Of a stretch of 64,000 bases of DNA, positions 1 through 8,300 are shown piece by piece. A program made the position numbers and the translations under genes. The notes beneath the pieces are model-generated. The model searched no databases, had not been told where the DNA came from, and saw only the letters and a list, made by a program, of their open reading frames with translations. The stretch lies in assembly GCA_963742955.1 (NCBI GenBank), contig CAVUOA010000008.1:930001-994000 (forward strand), read 5' to 3'. The DNA comes from CAVUOA01 sp963742955 (GTDB lineage Bacteria > Bacteroidota > Ignavibacteria > Tepidaquicellales > OLB5). How positions within the stretch are numbered: position 1 is the stretch's first letter; each line of letters starts with the position of its first letter.

Positions 1-84
1 AGCAGGCTGCCCAGCGGAGTATATTTATATAAAATGGAAGCGAAAGATTTCAGCGAAACCAAAAAAATGATTTTGATAAAATAA
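1..84 (+). CDS. C-terminal end of a T9SS-sorted protein (5' cut by window edge)
   Basis: An open frame runs from base 1 to a TAA at 82-84. Its last residues include PSGVYLYKMEA and end in KKMILIK, the typical end of a type A T9SS C-terminal sorting domain. The same ending pattern appears in complete T9SS proteins elsewhere in this window (for example at 50533-52233). Only the last 27 residues are visible, so the passenger domain and function are unknown. The protein would be exported by Sec, cross the outer membrane through the type IX system and be anchored or released after tail cleavage. Confidence 0.75.
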   Translation, partial: SRLPSGVYLYKMEAKDFSETKKMILIK

Positions 85-113
85 TTTGACAGCGGAAGTT
101 ACTAACTATCCCA

Positions 114-386
114 TTATTCCATAAATAAATCGTCAACATAGCACCACATCCAGTCTTCACCGGGCTCGAATGATTTACTATTGATTACAGGGTGATGGGT
201 TGCGTGGTAATGCTTGGTTGCGTGTTTATTCTTCGAGTTGTCACAGCACCCCACATGTCCGCATGTTAAGCAAAGCCGTAAGTGTACCCAGGTATCACCC
301 ATTTTCAGGCATTCTTCACACCCCTCGGGAGTGTTCGGTTCAATGTCTATATTAACTTCTGAAACGTGTTTACAAACATCAGGCAT
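114..386 (-). CDS. UBP-type zinc finger domain protein
   Basis: A 90-residue protein made almost entirely of one UBP-type (ZnF-UBP) finger. Visible zinc ligands are the CKH near the N-terminus, CEEC, the CLTCGHVGCCD block, and the histidines of HATKHYHATHHP. In eukaryotes this fold binds the C-terminal tail of free ubiquitin. Stand-alone bacterial versions are common and their ligand is not known. The protein has no signal peptide or membrane segment and is probably cytoplasmic. It lies downstream of the DUF5996 gene on the same strand with a 25-bp gap, so the two may be co-transcribed. The family call is secure and the function is open. Confidence 0.85.
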   Translation of the reverse strand: MPDVCKHVSEVNIDIEPNTPEGCEECLKMGDTWVHLRLCLTCGHVGCCDNSKNKHATKHYHATHHPVINSKSFEPGEDWMWCYVDDLFME

Positions 387-411
387 AATGTTTTCCTTCC
401 TGCATATTATT

Positions 412-1325
412 TTAACCGGGTCTTCTTGTTTTTAAAGATTTCAAATCCCACCCGGCAAGCTTTGCGCTTTCATGATAAGTTGAATTGAAAAATTCCAGTA
501 ACAGTTCCCCCGGCGATGACGATTTACGGACTTCATCATAATCAAGTATAAATTCCCCCATACTTGAATTAAAAGAAGCGGAATCAGGTTTTATTTTCAG
601 GCTTTCCATTTCTTTCTGACGCGGGATATATATAAGAATAAAATGCCGGTTTAGGATAAGTTTCACTGCCTGCCCAAAAACCGCAGGAGAAGTTTTCTTC
701 ATCCTCGGAAAATTCCATAATCCTGCCGCCTTGCTTGGGCGGAGTGAGCCGTTTTGCCGTTATAACGGGTTACATTTAAATCAAACGAACCCCAGTAAAA
801 CAGCACCGGGCTTTGTTTTCCCCTGAACGATGAGCGGTACTGTTCCATTATTTTACCCGCTTGAATCAATACTTGCCACCAATTGAAAACATATTTTTTG
901 TCATAAGCCCGCCTTGTATCTTCATCACAGTGAACCGGATTAGGTACTTCAGCCGGCAGAGTATTAATTTTTATATTAATACCAAGTGAATAAAGGGCAT
1001 TCATAAACTCAATATAGTACTCCGCAACCGAACACTGCACAAGCGAAATTATTTTTTCCCTTCTGTCCGAAGTTCTGATAACGGTATGATGGTTTGTAAA
1101 ATCAAAATTAATCTCAAATACAAAATCCCCGAATGGAATCAGTCCTGTAGTCATACCAGAGGCGGTAAGATGAAACGCTACATGCCACCATTGGTTCAAA
1201 AAAGGGTTAAGCCCAAGTTTCACTTTCCCGGGAATCTGCATTTTCATATGCAAAGCTTCTAAAGTATCTTTCCATTCTTCGTACGGCAATGCAGGCCATA
1301 TTTTTTCTGATTTCATATAAACCAA
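412..1325 (-). pseudogene. DUF5996 family protein, interrupted by two frameshifts
   Basis: The first 200 residues (reading down from 1325) match the DUF5996 pattern, with WPALPYEEWKDTLEALHMK, NQWWHV and FYWGSFDLNVTRYNG. The frame then changes near 746-752, where an apparent 4-base insertion (a repeated TCAC-like step) occurs. A second frame carries GGRIMEFSEDEENFSCGFWAG and PAFYSYIYP. Near 600-630 the frame changes again, to LKIKPDSASF...GEFILDYDEVR...LLEFFNSTYHESAKLAGWD, the usual C-terminus. All parts of a full-length protein of about 300 residues are therefore present, but in three frames. This is either a recent pseudogene or assembly error. The family has no known biochemical function. 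The short start at 702 is only the tail in its shifted frame. Confidence 0.75.
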
Positions 1326-1362
1326 TGTAATAATTTGATTATAAATAGGTACAACCGGAATA

Positions 1363-1890
1363 TTATTTTACTGCCTGGGCATGAGCTTCAACAAACCATA
1401 ACCATTTATCGATGCCCCGAGAGATTTCGGTAAACATATCGGTTGTATCTGCATCTTCCAGCTCATCGGACTCCAGAATAGAAAGTCTTACTTCCTTTCC
1501 GAAATCGGCAAGCGCAGTGCTTACGGCATCAACATGCGACGGACCGTCTGAAATAGTAAGCGGGTATTCATCAAGCCTTGAGCGCAGCGCGGAGATTCTT
1601 GCTGTCCCTTCTGCAATACCTCCAAGCTGAACAATGCGTTCTGCAATAGTATCTACGTAACCTTCAACGTCTTCGTTGATTTTGTCAAAAAGTTCATGAA
1701 GTGCAATGAAGCTCGGTCCTTTTACATTCCAGTGAGCCTGCTTCATTTGGGTTTGGAGGTCAATTACATCGGCAAGTCTTTGGTTAAGCAGCTTGATAAG
1801 CTCAACGCGTGTATCTTCCGGAATATCATTTTTCGTTTTATAAAGCTCATCATTATCGTTTTCATTCATTTTGGTTTTTTTTGTTGACAT
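1363..1890 (-). CDS. dps: Dps-family ferritin-like DNA-protection protein
   Basis: A protein of about 175 residues with the Dps signature AHWNVKGPSFIALHELFDKINEDVEGYVDTIAERI. This holds the inter-subunit ferroxidase ligands (the two His plus the downstream Asp and Glu). Dps assembles into a dodecamer that oxidises and stores iron using hydrogen peroxide and protects DNA under starvation and oxidative stress. The length matches the family. I place the start at the ATG ending at 1890 (MSTKKTKMNE), which has a GGAAG ribosome site 8 bases upstream. A longer frame reaching 2037 exists, but its extra 49 codons overlap a hydrolase remnant read in another frame and are not Dps-like. Confidence 0.93.
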   Translation of the reverse strand: MSTKKTKMNENDNDELYKTKNDIPEDTRVELIKLLNQRLADVIDLQTQMKQAHWNVKGPSFIALHELFDKINEDVEGYVDTIAERIVQLGGIAEGTARISALRSRLDEYPLTISDGPSHVDAVSTALADFGKEVRLSILESDELEDADTTDMFTEISRGIDKWLWFVEAHAQAVK

Positions 1891-1921
1891 AATTATGCTT
1901 CCTTTCGTAATTATGAATTGA

Positions 1922-2165
1922 CTAGTGATTTTGATATTTCTGTTTTGCCAACAGGAGACCGTTTTGATTTTTGTGCTGCTGTATCCAGCCCAGAATATAA
2001 TCCGCATCTTCCTTCCATGTTGGCTGTCCCAGCACAAAATGGTTTCTTCCTTCTAAAACCTTGAAATCGATATTAGAGTTGCTGTTCGAATACCTATTTA
2101 AAATTTTTCGGATTCAGTGCAGCAGGAACGCAGTGGTCAGCATTTCCTGCAAGAATAAGCAGCTA
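1922..2165 (-). pseudogene. Remnant of an alpha/beta hydrolase C-terminus
   Basis: On the minus strand the bases just upstream of dps encode the end of an alpha/beta hydrolase. One frame gives LILAGNADHCVPAALNPKNF (the strand with the catalytic Asp). A second frame gives VLEGRNHFVLGQPTWKEDAD and then YILGWIQQHK, which carries the catalytic His of the RNHF motif and ends at a TAG at 1922-1924. A stop and a frame change between the two pieces (about 2095) break the gene, and everything N-terminal of about 2165 is missing. At that point the sequence switches abruptly to a short plus-strand reading frame, so this is a deletion or rearrangement junction. Confidence 0.65.
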
Positions 2166-2209
2166 ACAAACACATACCCGAGCATCTGAAAAGACGTTAT
2201 AATAATTTC

Positions 2210-2380
2210 ATGAATATGCTTTTTAAGCTAACGCTGCTGAATAATAATAAGGATGATTATAAGGTAAGCAAATTAACGGATGAGTTAAGGGAACTTGCCG
2301 AAATCAATTCTGTTCCATATCAGCCATGGCTGCTGGAAAGAGCTGAAAAACTTAGACCGGGAAAAAATAACAGGAGTTAG
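2210..2380 (+). CDS. Unrecognised 56-residue reading frame, possibly the tail of a lost gene
   Basis: From the ATG at 2210 an open frame of 56 codons runs to a TAG at 2378-2380. The same frame is open upstream to about 2162, giving a basic helical stretch (KHIPEHLKRRYNNF), which suggests a truncated 3' end rather than a complete small gene. The product is helical and charged (LTDELRELAEINSVPYQPW) and has no signal peptide. The upstream limit coincides with the end of the hydrolase remnant on the other strand. I do not recognise the family. Confidence 0.3.
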   Translation: MNMLFKLTLLNNNKDDYKVSKLTDELRELAEINSVPYQPWLLERAEKLRPGKNNRS

Positions 2381-2389
2381 AATTATTTT

Positions 2390-3688
2390 TTAAACTGATG
2401 CCATATTTTCGGACATCTCAAAAGTCAGTTTATGCAATGCATTATTAAGAGCTCCCGCCGCATCATGGGCGTCCTGCACGCTGCATGTTCCCACCGAAAG
2501 CCTGTACCACGGCAAATCTTTTGACGCACCGAAAGCATAGAACGGAACCAGCGCCATTTTGGCTTCATCAAGAATATATTTTAATACGTCATCTGTAGTT
2601 TCAAGTATTTTTCCGTCATGTGTTTTCATCCCTATAAGGTCAAGCTTAACCGTCAGGTAAATTGCTCCCTGGGGTGAAATTGCGTCAACCCTGTAACCTT
2701 CGCCTTTGAGCCGGGTAAATGCATCGTAAAAAATATTAAGCCTTTTAATCAGCTCATCTTTAAAATCCCTGAAAAAGGCATCTACTTCATTTTTTTTCTG
2801 AAGGAATTTTGCCAGCCCGATTTGTTCAGGTTTCGGAGCCCATGCGCCGATATGCGACATAATGGAATTCATCTTATCGATTATCGGTTTGGGACCAAAA
2901 GCCCATCCAACCCTGACCCCGGTTGCTGCGAAGCATTTTGAAATACCGTCAACAAAAATGATGTAATCTCTTATTTCAGGACAAAGCTCAACGGGATTAA
3001 AATGTTTTATATCGCCGTAGGTCAGAATCCAGTAAATCTGGTCAAAAAATAAATAAACCGGCTTTTTATTTTTACCGCGCTTTTTATTCTCTTCTACAAC
3101 CATTTCACATATTTTCTTCAGTTCATCTTTTGAATACGCAGTACCCGAAGGATTTAACGGCGAGTTCAGCGCTACAAGAGCTGCTTCACCGATAAAAGGC
3201 TTCATTAAATCAGCCGTAGGCACAAAGTTCGTTTCAGGTGTTGTTTCAATAGGAACGCCTTTGCCCCCGGATAGCTGAACGTAACAGTTATTGTTCCATG
3301 AAGGCGCCGGATAAATAATTGTATCTCCGGGGTCAACCACGGTTAGAAACAATGAGTACGTCAGCGGTCTTGCGCCTGCGCCGATTAAAATTTCAGATGG
3401 TTTATATTCAATGCCGCCCCGTTCTTTAAGAAATTGAGAAACCGCTTCGCGGGCGATTTTTACACCGTCAGCAGGGGGATAGTTTGTCTGGTCTTCGGAA
3501 TAAGCTTTTATTATTTCTTCTTTTAACCCGGCGGGAATCGGAAAAACCTTTGGTGAAAAGTCCCCGATTGTAAGGTTATATATTTTTTCGCCTTTTTCGA
3601 TTCTTTCGTTTATCGCGCCTGAAATTTTCCTGATTTGAGAACCGATGAGATTTTGAGCTGTCTTTGATAAAATATATTCTGATAACAT
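2390..3688 (-). CDS. Class I/II pyridoxal-phosphate aminotransferase
   Basis: A 432-residue fold-type I aminotransferase. The N-terminal LTIGDFSPKVFPIP and NYPPADG segments, the NSPLNPSGTAYS motif (Asn that contacts the PLP pyridine ring side), the FFDQIYW segment and the VDGISKCFAATGVRVGW block with the Schiff-base lysine are all present. The C-terminal WYRLSVGTCSVQDA contains the substrate-carboxylate arginine. It is soluble, so cytoplasmic amino-acid transamination is expected. The amino-donor specificity cannot be read from sequence; aspartate or aromatic/alanine types are the main alternatives. The start has an AGGAG-like site upstream. It stands alone, with a 730-bp spacer upstream that holds the first tRNA-half repeat. 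Confidence 0.9.
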   Translation of the reverse strand: MLSEYILSKTAQNLIGSQIRKISGAINERIEKGEKIYNLTIGDFSPKVFPIPAGLKEEIIKAYSEDQTNYPPADGVKIAREAVSQFLKERGGIEYKPSEILIGAGARPLTYSLFLTVVDPGDTIIYPAPSWNNNCYVQLSGGKGVPIETTPETNFVPTADLMKPFIGEAALVALNSPLNPSGTAYSKDELKKICEMVVEENKKRGKNKKPVYLFFDQIYWILTYGDIKHFNPVELCPEIRDYIIFVDGISKCFAATGVRVGWAFGPKPIIDKMNSIMSHIGAWAPKPEQIGLAKFLQKKNEVDAFFRDFKDELIKRLNIFYDAFTRLKGEGYRVDAISPQGAIYLTVKLDLIGMKTHDGKILETTDDVLKYILDEAKMALVPFYAFGASKDLPWYRLSVGTCSVQDAHDAAGALNNALHKLTFEMSENMASV

Positions 3689-3854
3689 ATTTACTCCTGA
3701 AACATTAATTTAACACGCATACCAATATAGCCATTATAATAATTTGTAAATATACAGAAATTGGTGATATTGCTGAAAAATAGGGAAAATAGGATAAAAA
3801 TAAGGGATTTTATAAAATCCCGGAATTTACGATATTTTTTAATCCATTATTTTT

Positions 3855-3970
3855 CGTGGTGTGGTTTAAGATGGGCAGGCAGTATGATATAAATATTTCT
3901 AAAACAGCACGTAAACACAAAAAACACTTCAAAATTTCTTCCCAAATTGCCCGAATTTAGCCCGTTTTTG
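3855..3970 (+). repeat. Partial extra unit of the tRNA-half repeat family, upstream of copy 1
   Basis: The bases here parallel the 3' part of the larger repeat that starts at 3971. A GGTGTGG opening at about 3860 is followed by an unrelated middle segment, then by a conserved downstream stretch (AAAACACTTCAAAAT, TTCCCAAATTG, TTAGCCCGTTTTTGAC) that recurs at about 4215-4285. It lacks the tRNA D-arm and anticodon arm. It therefore looks like a variant or decayed unit in tandem with copy 1. Confidence 0.6.
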
Positions 3971-4299
3971 ACCTCAGCTTTACTAAGTAAACAGAATAAT
4001 CATTAATTAAATTATTTTTGCTTTAAATTTTTACTACAAATTATGGAGTTTATTAATTCGTTAAAATTCATTATCCTTGCAAATGTAAAACACATAGCGC
4101 CTGATGTAAAACCAGGCGGTCTTATTTTGGTCTTTTAAAGTGTTGTTTTTCTTTATTCGGGGTGTGGCTCAGCCCGGTTAGAGCGCCTGGTTCGGGATGA
4201 TGTAAATACTGCGAAAACAGCCCAAAAACGCAAAAAAACACTTCAAAATCTCTTCCCAAATTGTCCGATTTTAGCCCATTTTTGACGTTGTGTTACTGA
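3971..4299 (+). repeat. tRNA-half repeat, copy 1
   Basis: This is a unit of about 330 bases found again at about 21.6, 39.7 and 60.9 kb, always in plus orientation. In order it contains: ACCTCAGCTTTACTAAGTA; an AT-rich stretch with TTATGGAGTTTATTAATTCG; TATCCTTGCAAATGTAAAAC; a hairpin (CGCCTG 4098-4103 with CAGGCG 4113-4118) followed by a T-rich run; the 5' half of a tRNA-Pro; and a conserved tail ending GTGTTACTGA. Copy 1 and copy 4 are nearly identical over the whole length. There is no plausible protein in it. The stretch 3689-3854 before it holds no gene that I can support. Confidence 0.88.
4158..4197 (+). pseudogene. 5' half of tRNA-Pro(CGG), ending after the anticodon loop
   Basis: Forty bases read as the acceptor 5' strand CGGGGTG, a D arm (GCTC...GAGC around AGCCCGGTTA), the anticodon 5' stem CCTGG and the loop TTCGGGA, which gives anticodon CGG. 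The expected partner stem CCAGG, the T arm and the acceptor 3' strand are absent. The sequence goes straight to TGATGTAAATAC. It cannot make a normal tRNA. The identical segment occurs in repeat copies 3 and 4. Confidence 0.85.
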
Positions 4300-4332
4300 T
4301 ATAATTTGAAACGATTTTTCCAGATATCTTAC

Positions 4333-4367
4333 AAAAAAAGAGCCAGTTAAAATCAGACTCTTTTTTT
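4333..4367. terminator. Bidirectional rho-independent terminator
   Basis: AAAAAAAGAG (4333-4342) pairs with CTCTTTTTTT (4358-4367), giving a hairpin with a run of T on either strand. It lies just downstream of the minus-strand surface-protein gene that ends at 4421, so it probably closes that transcription unit. Confidence 0.65.
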
Positions 4368-4420
4368 ATAACTTAAATCCGCCTCACTAGGATTTCAAAG
4401 TTATTAGTAAGCTAAAAACT

Positions 4421-5260
4421 TTATTTAACTAAAATCATTTTTTTAACACTTGAATAATCACCGGCTTCAAGCTTATAGATATAAGTGCCGCTTGCAAGGT
4501 TACCTGCATCCCAGCTTACATCATAACTGCCTGCATTCTTCTTTTCATCTACTAGTTTGATTACCTCTCTGCCCAATACATCGTATATTATCAGCTTTGT
4601 GTACGTTGCTTTCGGTAAATCAAACTTAATTGTTGTGCTGGGATTGAACGGGTTTGGATAGTTCTGGTACAGGTTATACACTGTTGGGATTACTGTTGTA
4701 TTGTTTTCTGTATTTACCACTATTCCGCCCGGAGGATTGGTTATATTCCATGTTGTGTTATAGGTCAACAGTACTGTACTGTCAAACACTGTTGTCGGAA
4801 ACTGGTCCGGCGGTACCCTGAATGTCATTGTGGCTAACACTGTCGAATCTACCCTGTTCCACCTCAATGTTGCTAAGCGGTATGTACCGGGTGCAAAACT
4901 GTAAAACCCGCTCGTGTTGAAGGTTAATATATTCAGTCCTATTGCTGCACCGCTGGCTACCGATGTGGTTGTCATTGCCAGATATCCGTTGGCATTGTGT
5001 ATGTTAGCATTGGGGTTTATTGCAGGATTATCTGCCTTTACAGTCAATCCTGCTGTATTCGGCGTGGTTGCGAAATTTACCCTGATATTCGATGAACCCA
5101 CCGCCCAGGTCTGGCCTGCTGGTACCATTACATTCAGGTCATAACAGAAATAAAAGTTCTCTACTCTCGGATTCGTCAGTGTGAACGTTGCCTTTATCTG
5201 TCCATAGCTCATACCGGTGAAAACTAAAGCTAAGAGAATAAGTAAGATTGATTTTCTCAT
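4421..5260 (-). CDS. Small T9SS-sorted secreted protein, possible dockerin partner (copy B)
   Basis: A 279-residue protein with a Sec signal peptide (MRKSILLILLALVFTGMSYGQ), a beta-rich domain at about 22-185, a short linker and a type A T9SS sorting domain at about 195-279 (NLYQNYPNPFNPSTTIKF ... LASGTYIYKLEAGDYSS ... MILVK). It is nearly identical to 11405-12244; I see only two amino-acid differences (position 45 Met/Thr and near 137 Val/Ile). Both copies sit directly downstream of a large secreted dockerin protein that has no T9SS tail of its own. The beta domain could therefore be a cohesin-like receptor that holds the dockerin protein on the surface. That role is inference; the T9SS tail is clear. 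Confidence 0.85.
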   Translation of the reverse strand: MRKSILLILLALVFTGMSYGQIKATFTLTNPRVENFYFCYDLNVMVPAGQTWAVGSSNIRVNFATTPNTAGLTVKADNPAINPNANIHNANGYLAMTTTSVASGAAIGLNILTFNTSGFYSFAPGTYRLATLRWNRVDSTVLATMTFRVPPDQFPTTVFDSTVLLTYNTTWNITNPPGGIVVNTENNTTVIPTVYNLYQNYPNPFNPSTTIKFDLPKATYTKLIIYDVLGREVIKLVDEKKNAGSYDVSWDAGNLASGTYIYKLEAGDYSSVKKMILVK

Positions 5261-5355
5261 GATTATTTTGATTCCTTAAATATTTTACAATTCTTTATTT
5301 TAAAATTGTTATCCCACCCGGATTTACCCGGATGGGATGGTCTTAATTATATTTC

Positions 5356-8300
5356 TCAGTTATTATTCTTTATTTCTATTGCTTTTTTTTGATATTCCTT
5401 CAAATCCTTGCTGTTTGCAGGGTTCAGAACCACTGTAGAAGGTCTTGAAAGGGTTATACCGTAGTTCAGTATCAGTATCTGCTGGTCTACACCGGTTACG
5501 TCCTCGTCTCCGTTGAAGTCACAGCTTAGGTAGCCCTGGGTTCCGAACTGTGAGATAAATATCGGGATATCCAGTGCTCCTATTTCTCCGTCCTGGTTCG
5601 GGTCGCCGCCGTATAATACCCATACCGTGCCTACCTGTTTCATATTATCGCCGTATGCCATATTTGCTGCTGTTGTAAAGTCATAGCTTGTTGTATTACC
5701 GCCTGTAAAGTTAACACCATATTTACTCCAGGTCTCAAGATGGTTCCTGTGGCGGACTACTATGTAATACCTCCCTGTGGTTACCCTTGAGAACGGTGTT
5801 GTCACCGAACCCGCTGTTCCCAGGAATACCTTCACACTATCCACAAATGCATACCCCTGAGTACTGTCTGCAAGATATATGTTTATTGTATCTGCCACCT
5901 GGGAAAGAGGTGAATCATTTATTTTACCCTTGGTAATATTACCTTTGGTCATATTGCCTTTGACCGGATTATCTCCGGGCTCGGGCGCATAGAATCCTTC
6001 AAGATATACTTTAAGGTCAAGAGACGGGAACTGTAAAAATGGTGTGAAGTTACCTTCATCTGCACCAACATCAGGAGTAGTTGCATTCCTGGTTTGACCA
6101 TCATAATCAGTAGTAATTGTAATAGGAGCCGTAACAGGAGTTCCTCCGCTTTCAATCAAAGTAGGTATTGATGGAGAAATATGAAGATTATACGGAACTG
6201 ATGATACATTAATAAACGGGGGATTTTCCGTAAACGAATTTGCATCTCTTGGAGATACTCTGGTTTTATATGCTTCCAGTGTTGAATCGCTGTTTGTTCC
6301 GTCATAGAATATAACCCTGTTATAAGTGGGCGTTCCGGCATAGAAATCATTGTAGTTTGAACTGCTTGAATAAGTAGTAAGTGTAGTTGATGACCGCTGA
6401 TATGCAACTGTATTCCCGCCTGTAGGACCCGGAACAGAGACATTGACCACCACGTTGTTTCTCAGTTCTACGGTAGGAGTAGAGGAACCGTAAATACAGG
6501 CAGTTCCGAATGTTGTAACGGAATTGCTCACTGCGTTCAGGTATATTGTATTATAATAAGCGTAATCATTTGTTCCGGAAGAGAAGTAAATTCCTGATAC
6601 CGCAGGCGCCGATGTTGAGGCAGGTGCAGTTAAATCGGAAATAAAATTGTTATAAATATAATTGTTGGTGCCGCTGCCGAAATAAGCTCCGTAAACAGCT
6701 CCTGCGGTATCGCACAATCCATATATCCTATTCTGGTATATTTTTGTTGTTACACCAGAAGATGAATATATACCGTAAATGGAGCCCCCGGCGCTTGTAA
6801 GATTGTAAACTGTATCCAGATATACATTCTTATCAACATTGGAATTACTGGTATATATACCGTAGATACTTCCCGCACCCGAAATTGACACATTATTTAC
6901 CGTATTATTATACAGATTTGCAGTTCCAGAAGCAGCTCCGCCCGTGTGGTATATACAATAAATTGAACCGGTACTTAAATTCGGCCTCGAGATATTGAAA
7001 AACCTGTTATTGTAAAAATTAAAAGCAGTCATATAGCTGCTTGACATATATATTCCGTACATAGTACTGGTTGAAGGCAATGAATTATCTGAAATTGTAT
7101 TATCGTGTACATTCATTGTCGGACCGGACGCGGAATTATAAAGCATATATACAGTTCCTGTGCTTAAGGCAGTCTGTATTCTTGAATTATTTGAGATTAC
7201 GTTGTTGTACATTTCCCAAACATTGCAGCTTGCAAGTCCGCCGAATGTGTAAATAAAGTACATTGTTCCCGTTGCTGTTGCTGAAGCGCTTCCGTAGGTG
7301 TTATTAATTATTTTGTTATCGTGAATACTCACATTATACCCGCCCGCCGACATATACAGGTAATACATTGTAGGTGAGGTTGCCTGGTCGTATGAACAAT
7401 TTTGGATAACATTATTGTAAATGTTTATTGTATTGCTGGTGCCGGTAGCTCCCATAGCGTTGTATATAGCACCGAGAGTCCCCGTAGTTCCTCCTCCGAC
7501 TACAGTTACAGTATCATTGTAAATATCAACATTGGAGTTTATCCCGGTTGATAAATACATACCGTAAAGTGTCGAAGTAGATGGTGTTCCGCCGGAATTA
7601 TTTATATTAGTATTAAATACTTTAAACCCGTTCTGATAAATACAATAAATGCCGTAAGCGGTTGTGGTGCTTCCGAAATTGTAAATTTTATTTTGCATGC
7701 TGCCTGTTGTGCCTATTTCGTTGTTCCTGTCATAATAAGAATAGGGGGTGCCGTCAGCATACCCGTTTATGTATATTCCATTATTGGTATTTGAAATAAT
7801 ATTGCTGTAGAATCTATTATTCGAGTTTGTGCCCATTGTGTCTGTTACAATGAGCTGAGAAGTTGAATAAGCAGTATGATTATTACAGTATATACCCGCT
7901 GTATTTGTGTTTGTTTTATCAAGTGTAATATTACAATTCTTAATTGTATTATTTCTAGCCCCGTTCGTTCCGTCAATCTTTACCAGTGCATAACCGGATT
8001 CCATCTGTGTTATAGTTGTGGTATTTGCTGAACTGTCCCGTACATCGATACCGTTAAAAGTCACATAATCGGCACCGGAGATAATTATTATGGCGTCCAA
8101 TGAGCCGACACCCGGAGCAGCGGTAATTAAAGGATTCTGTCCCGTACCTGATTTCTGAAAAACAATCGGGCTTGAAGAAGAATTATCCACTTCAAGTAGA
8201 AGGTTCGCTGCCGTTTCTGTATGACCCGCTAATACATTAAAAGTCACGCCTCCTGTTCCTACACCGCGAAGAGATACATCACCTATTGCTGATGCAATTG

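Noticed and set aside
1891..2037. An N-terminal extension of Dps
   Set aside because: The extra 49 codons are the hydrolase remnant read in the wrong frame. A good ribosome site precedes the ATG at 1890.
4158..4232. A complete tRNA-Pro gene
   Set aside because: Only the 5' half is present. The anticodon 3' stem, T arm and acceptor 3' strand are missing in all copies.
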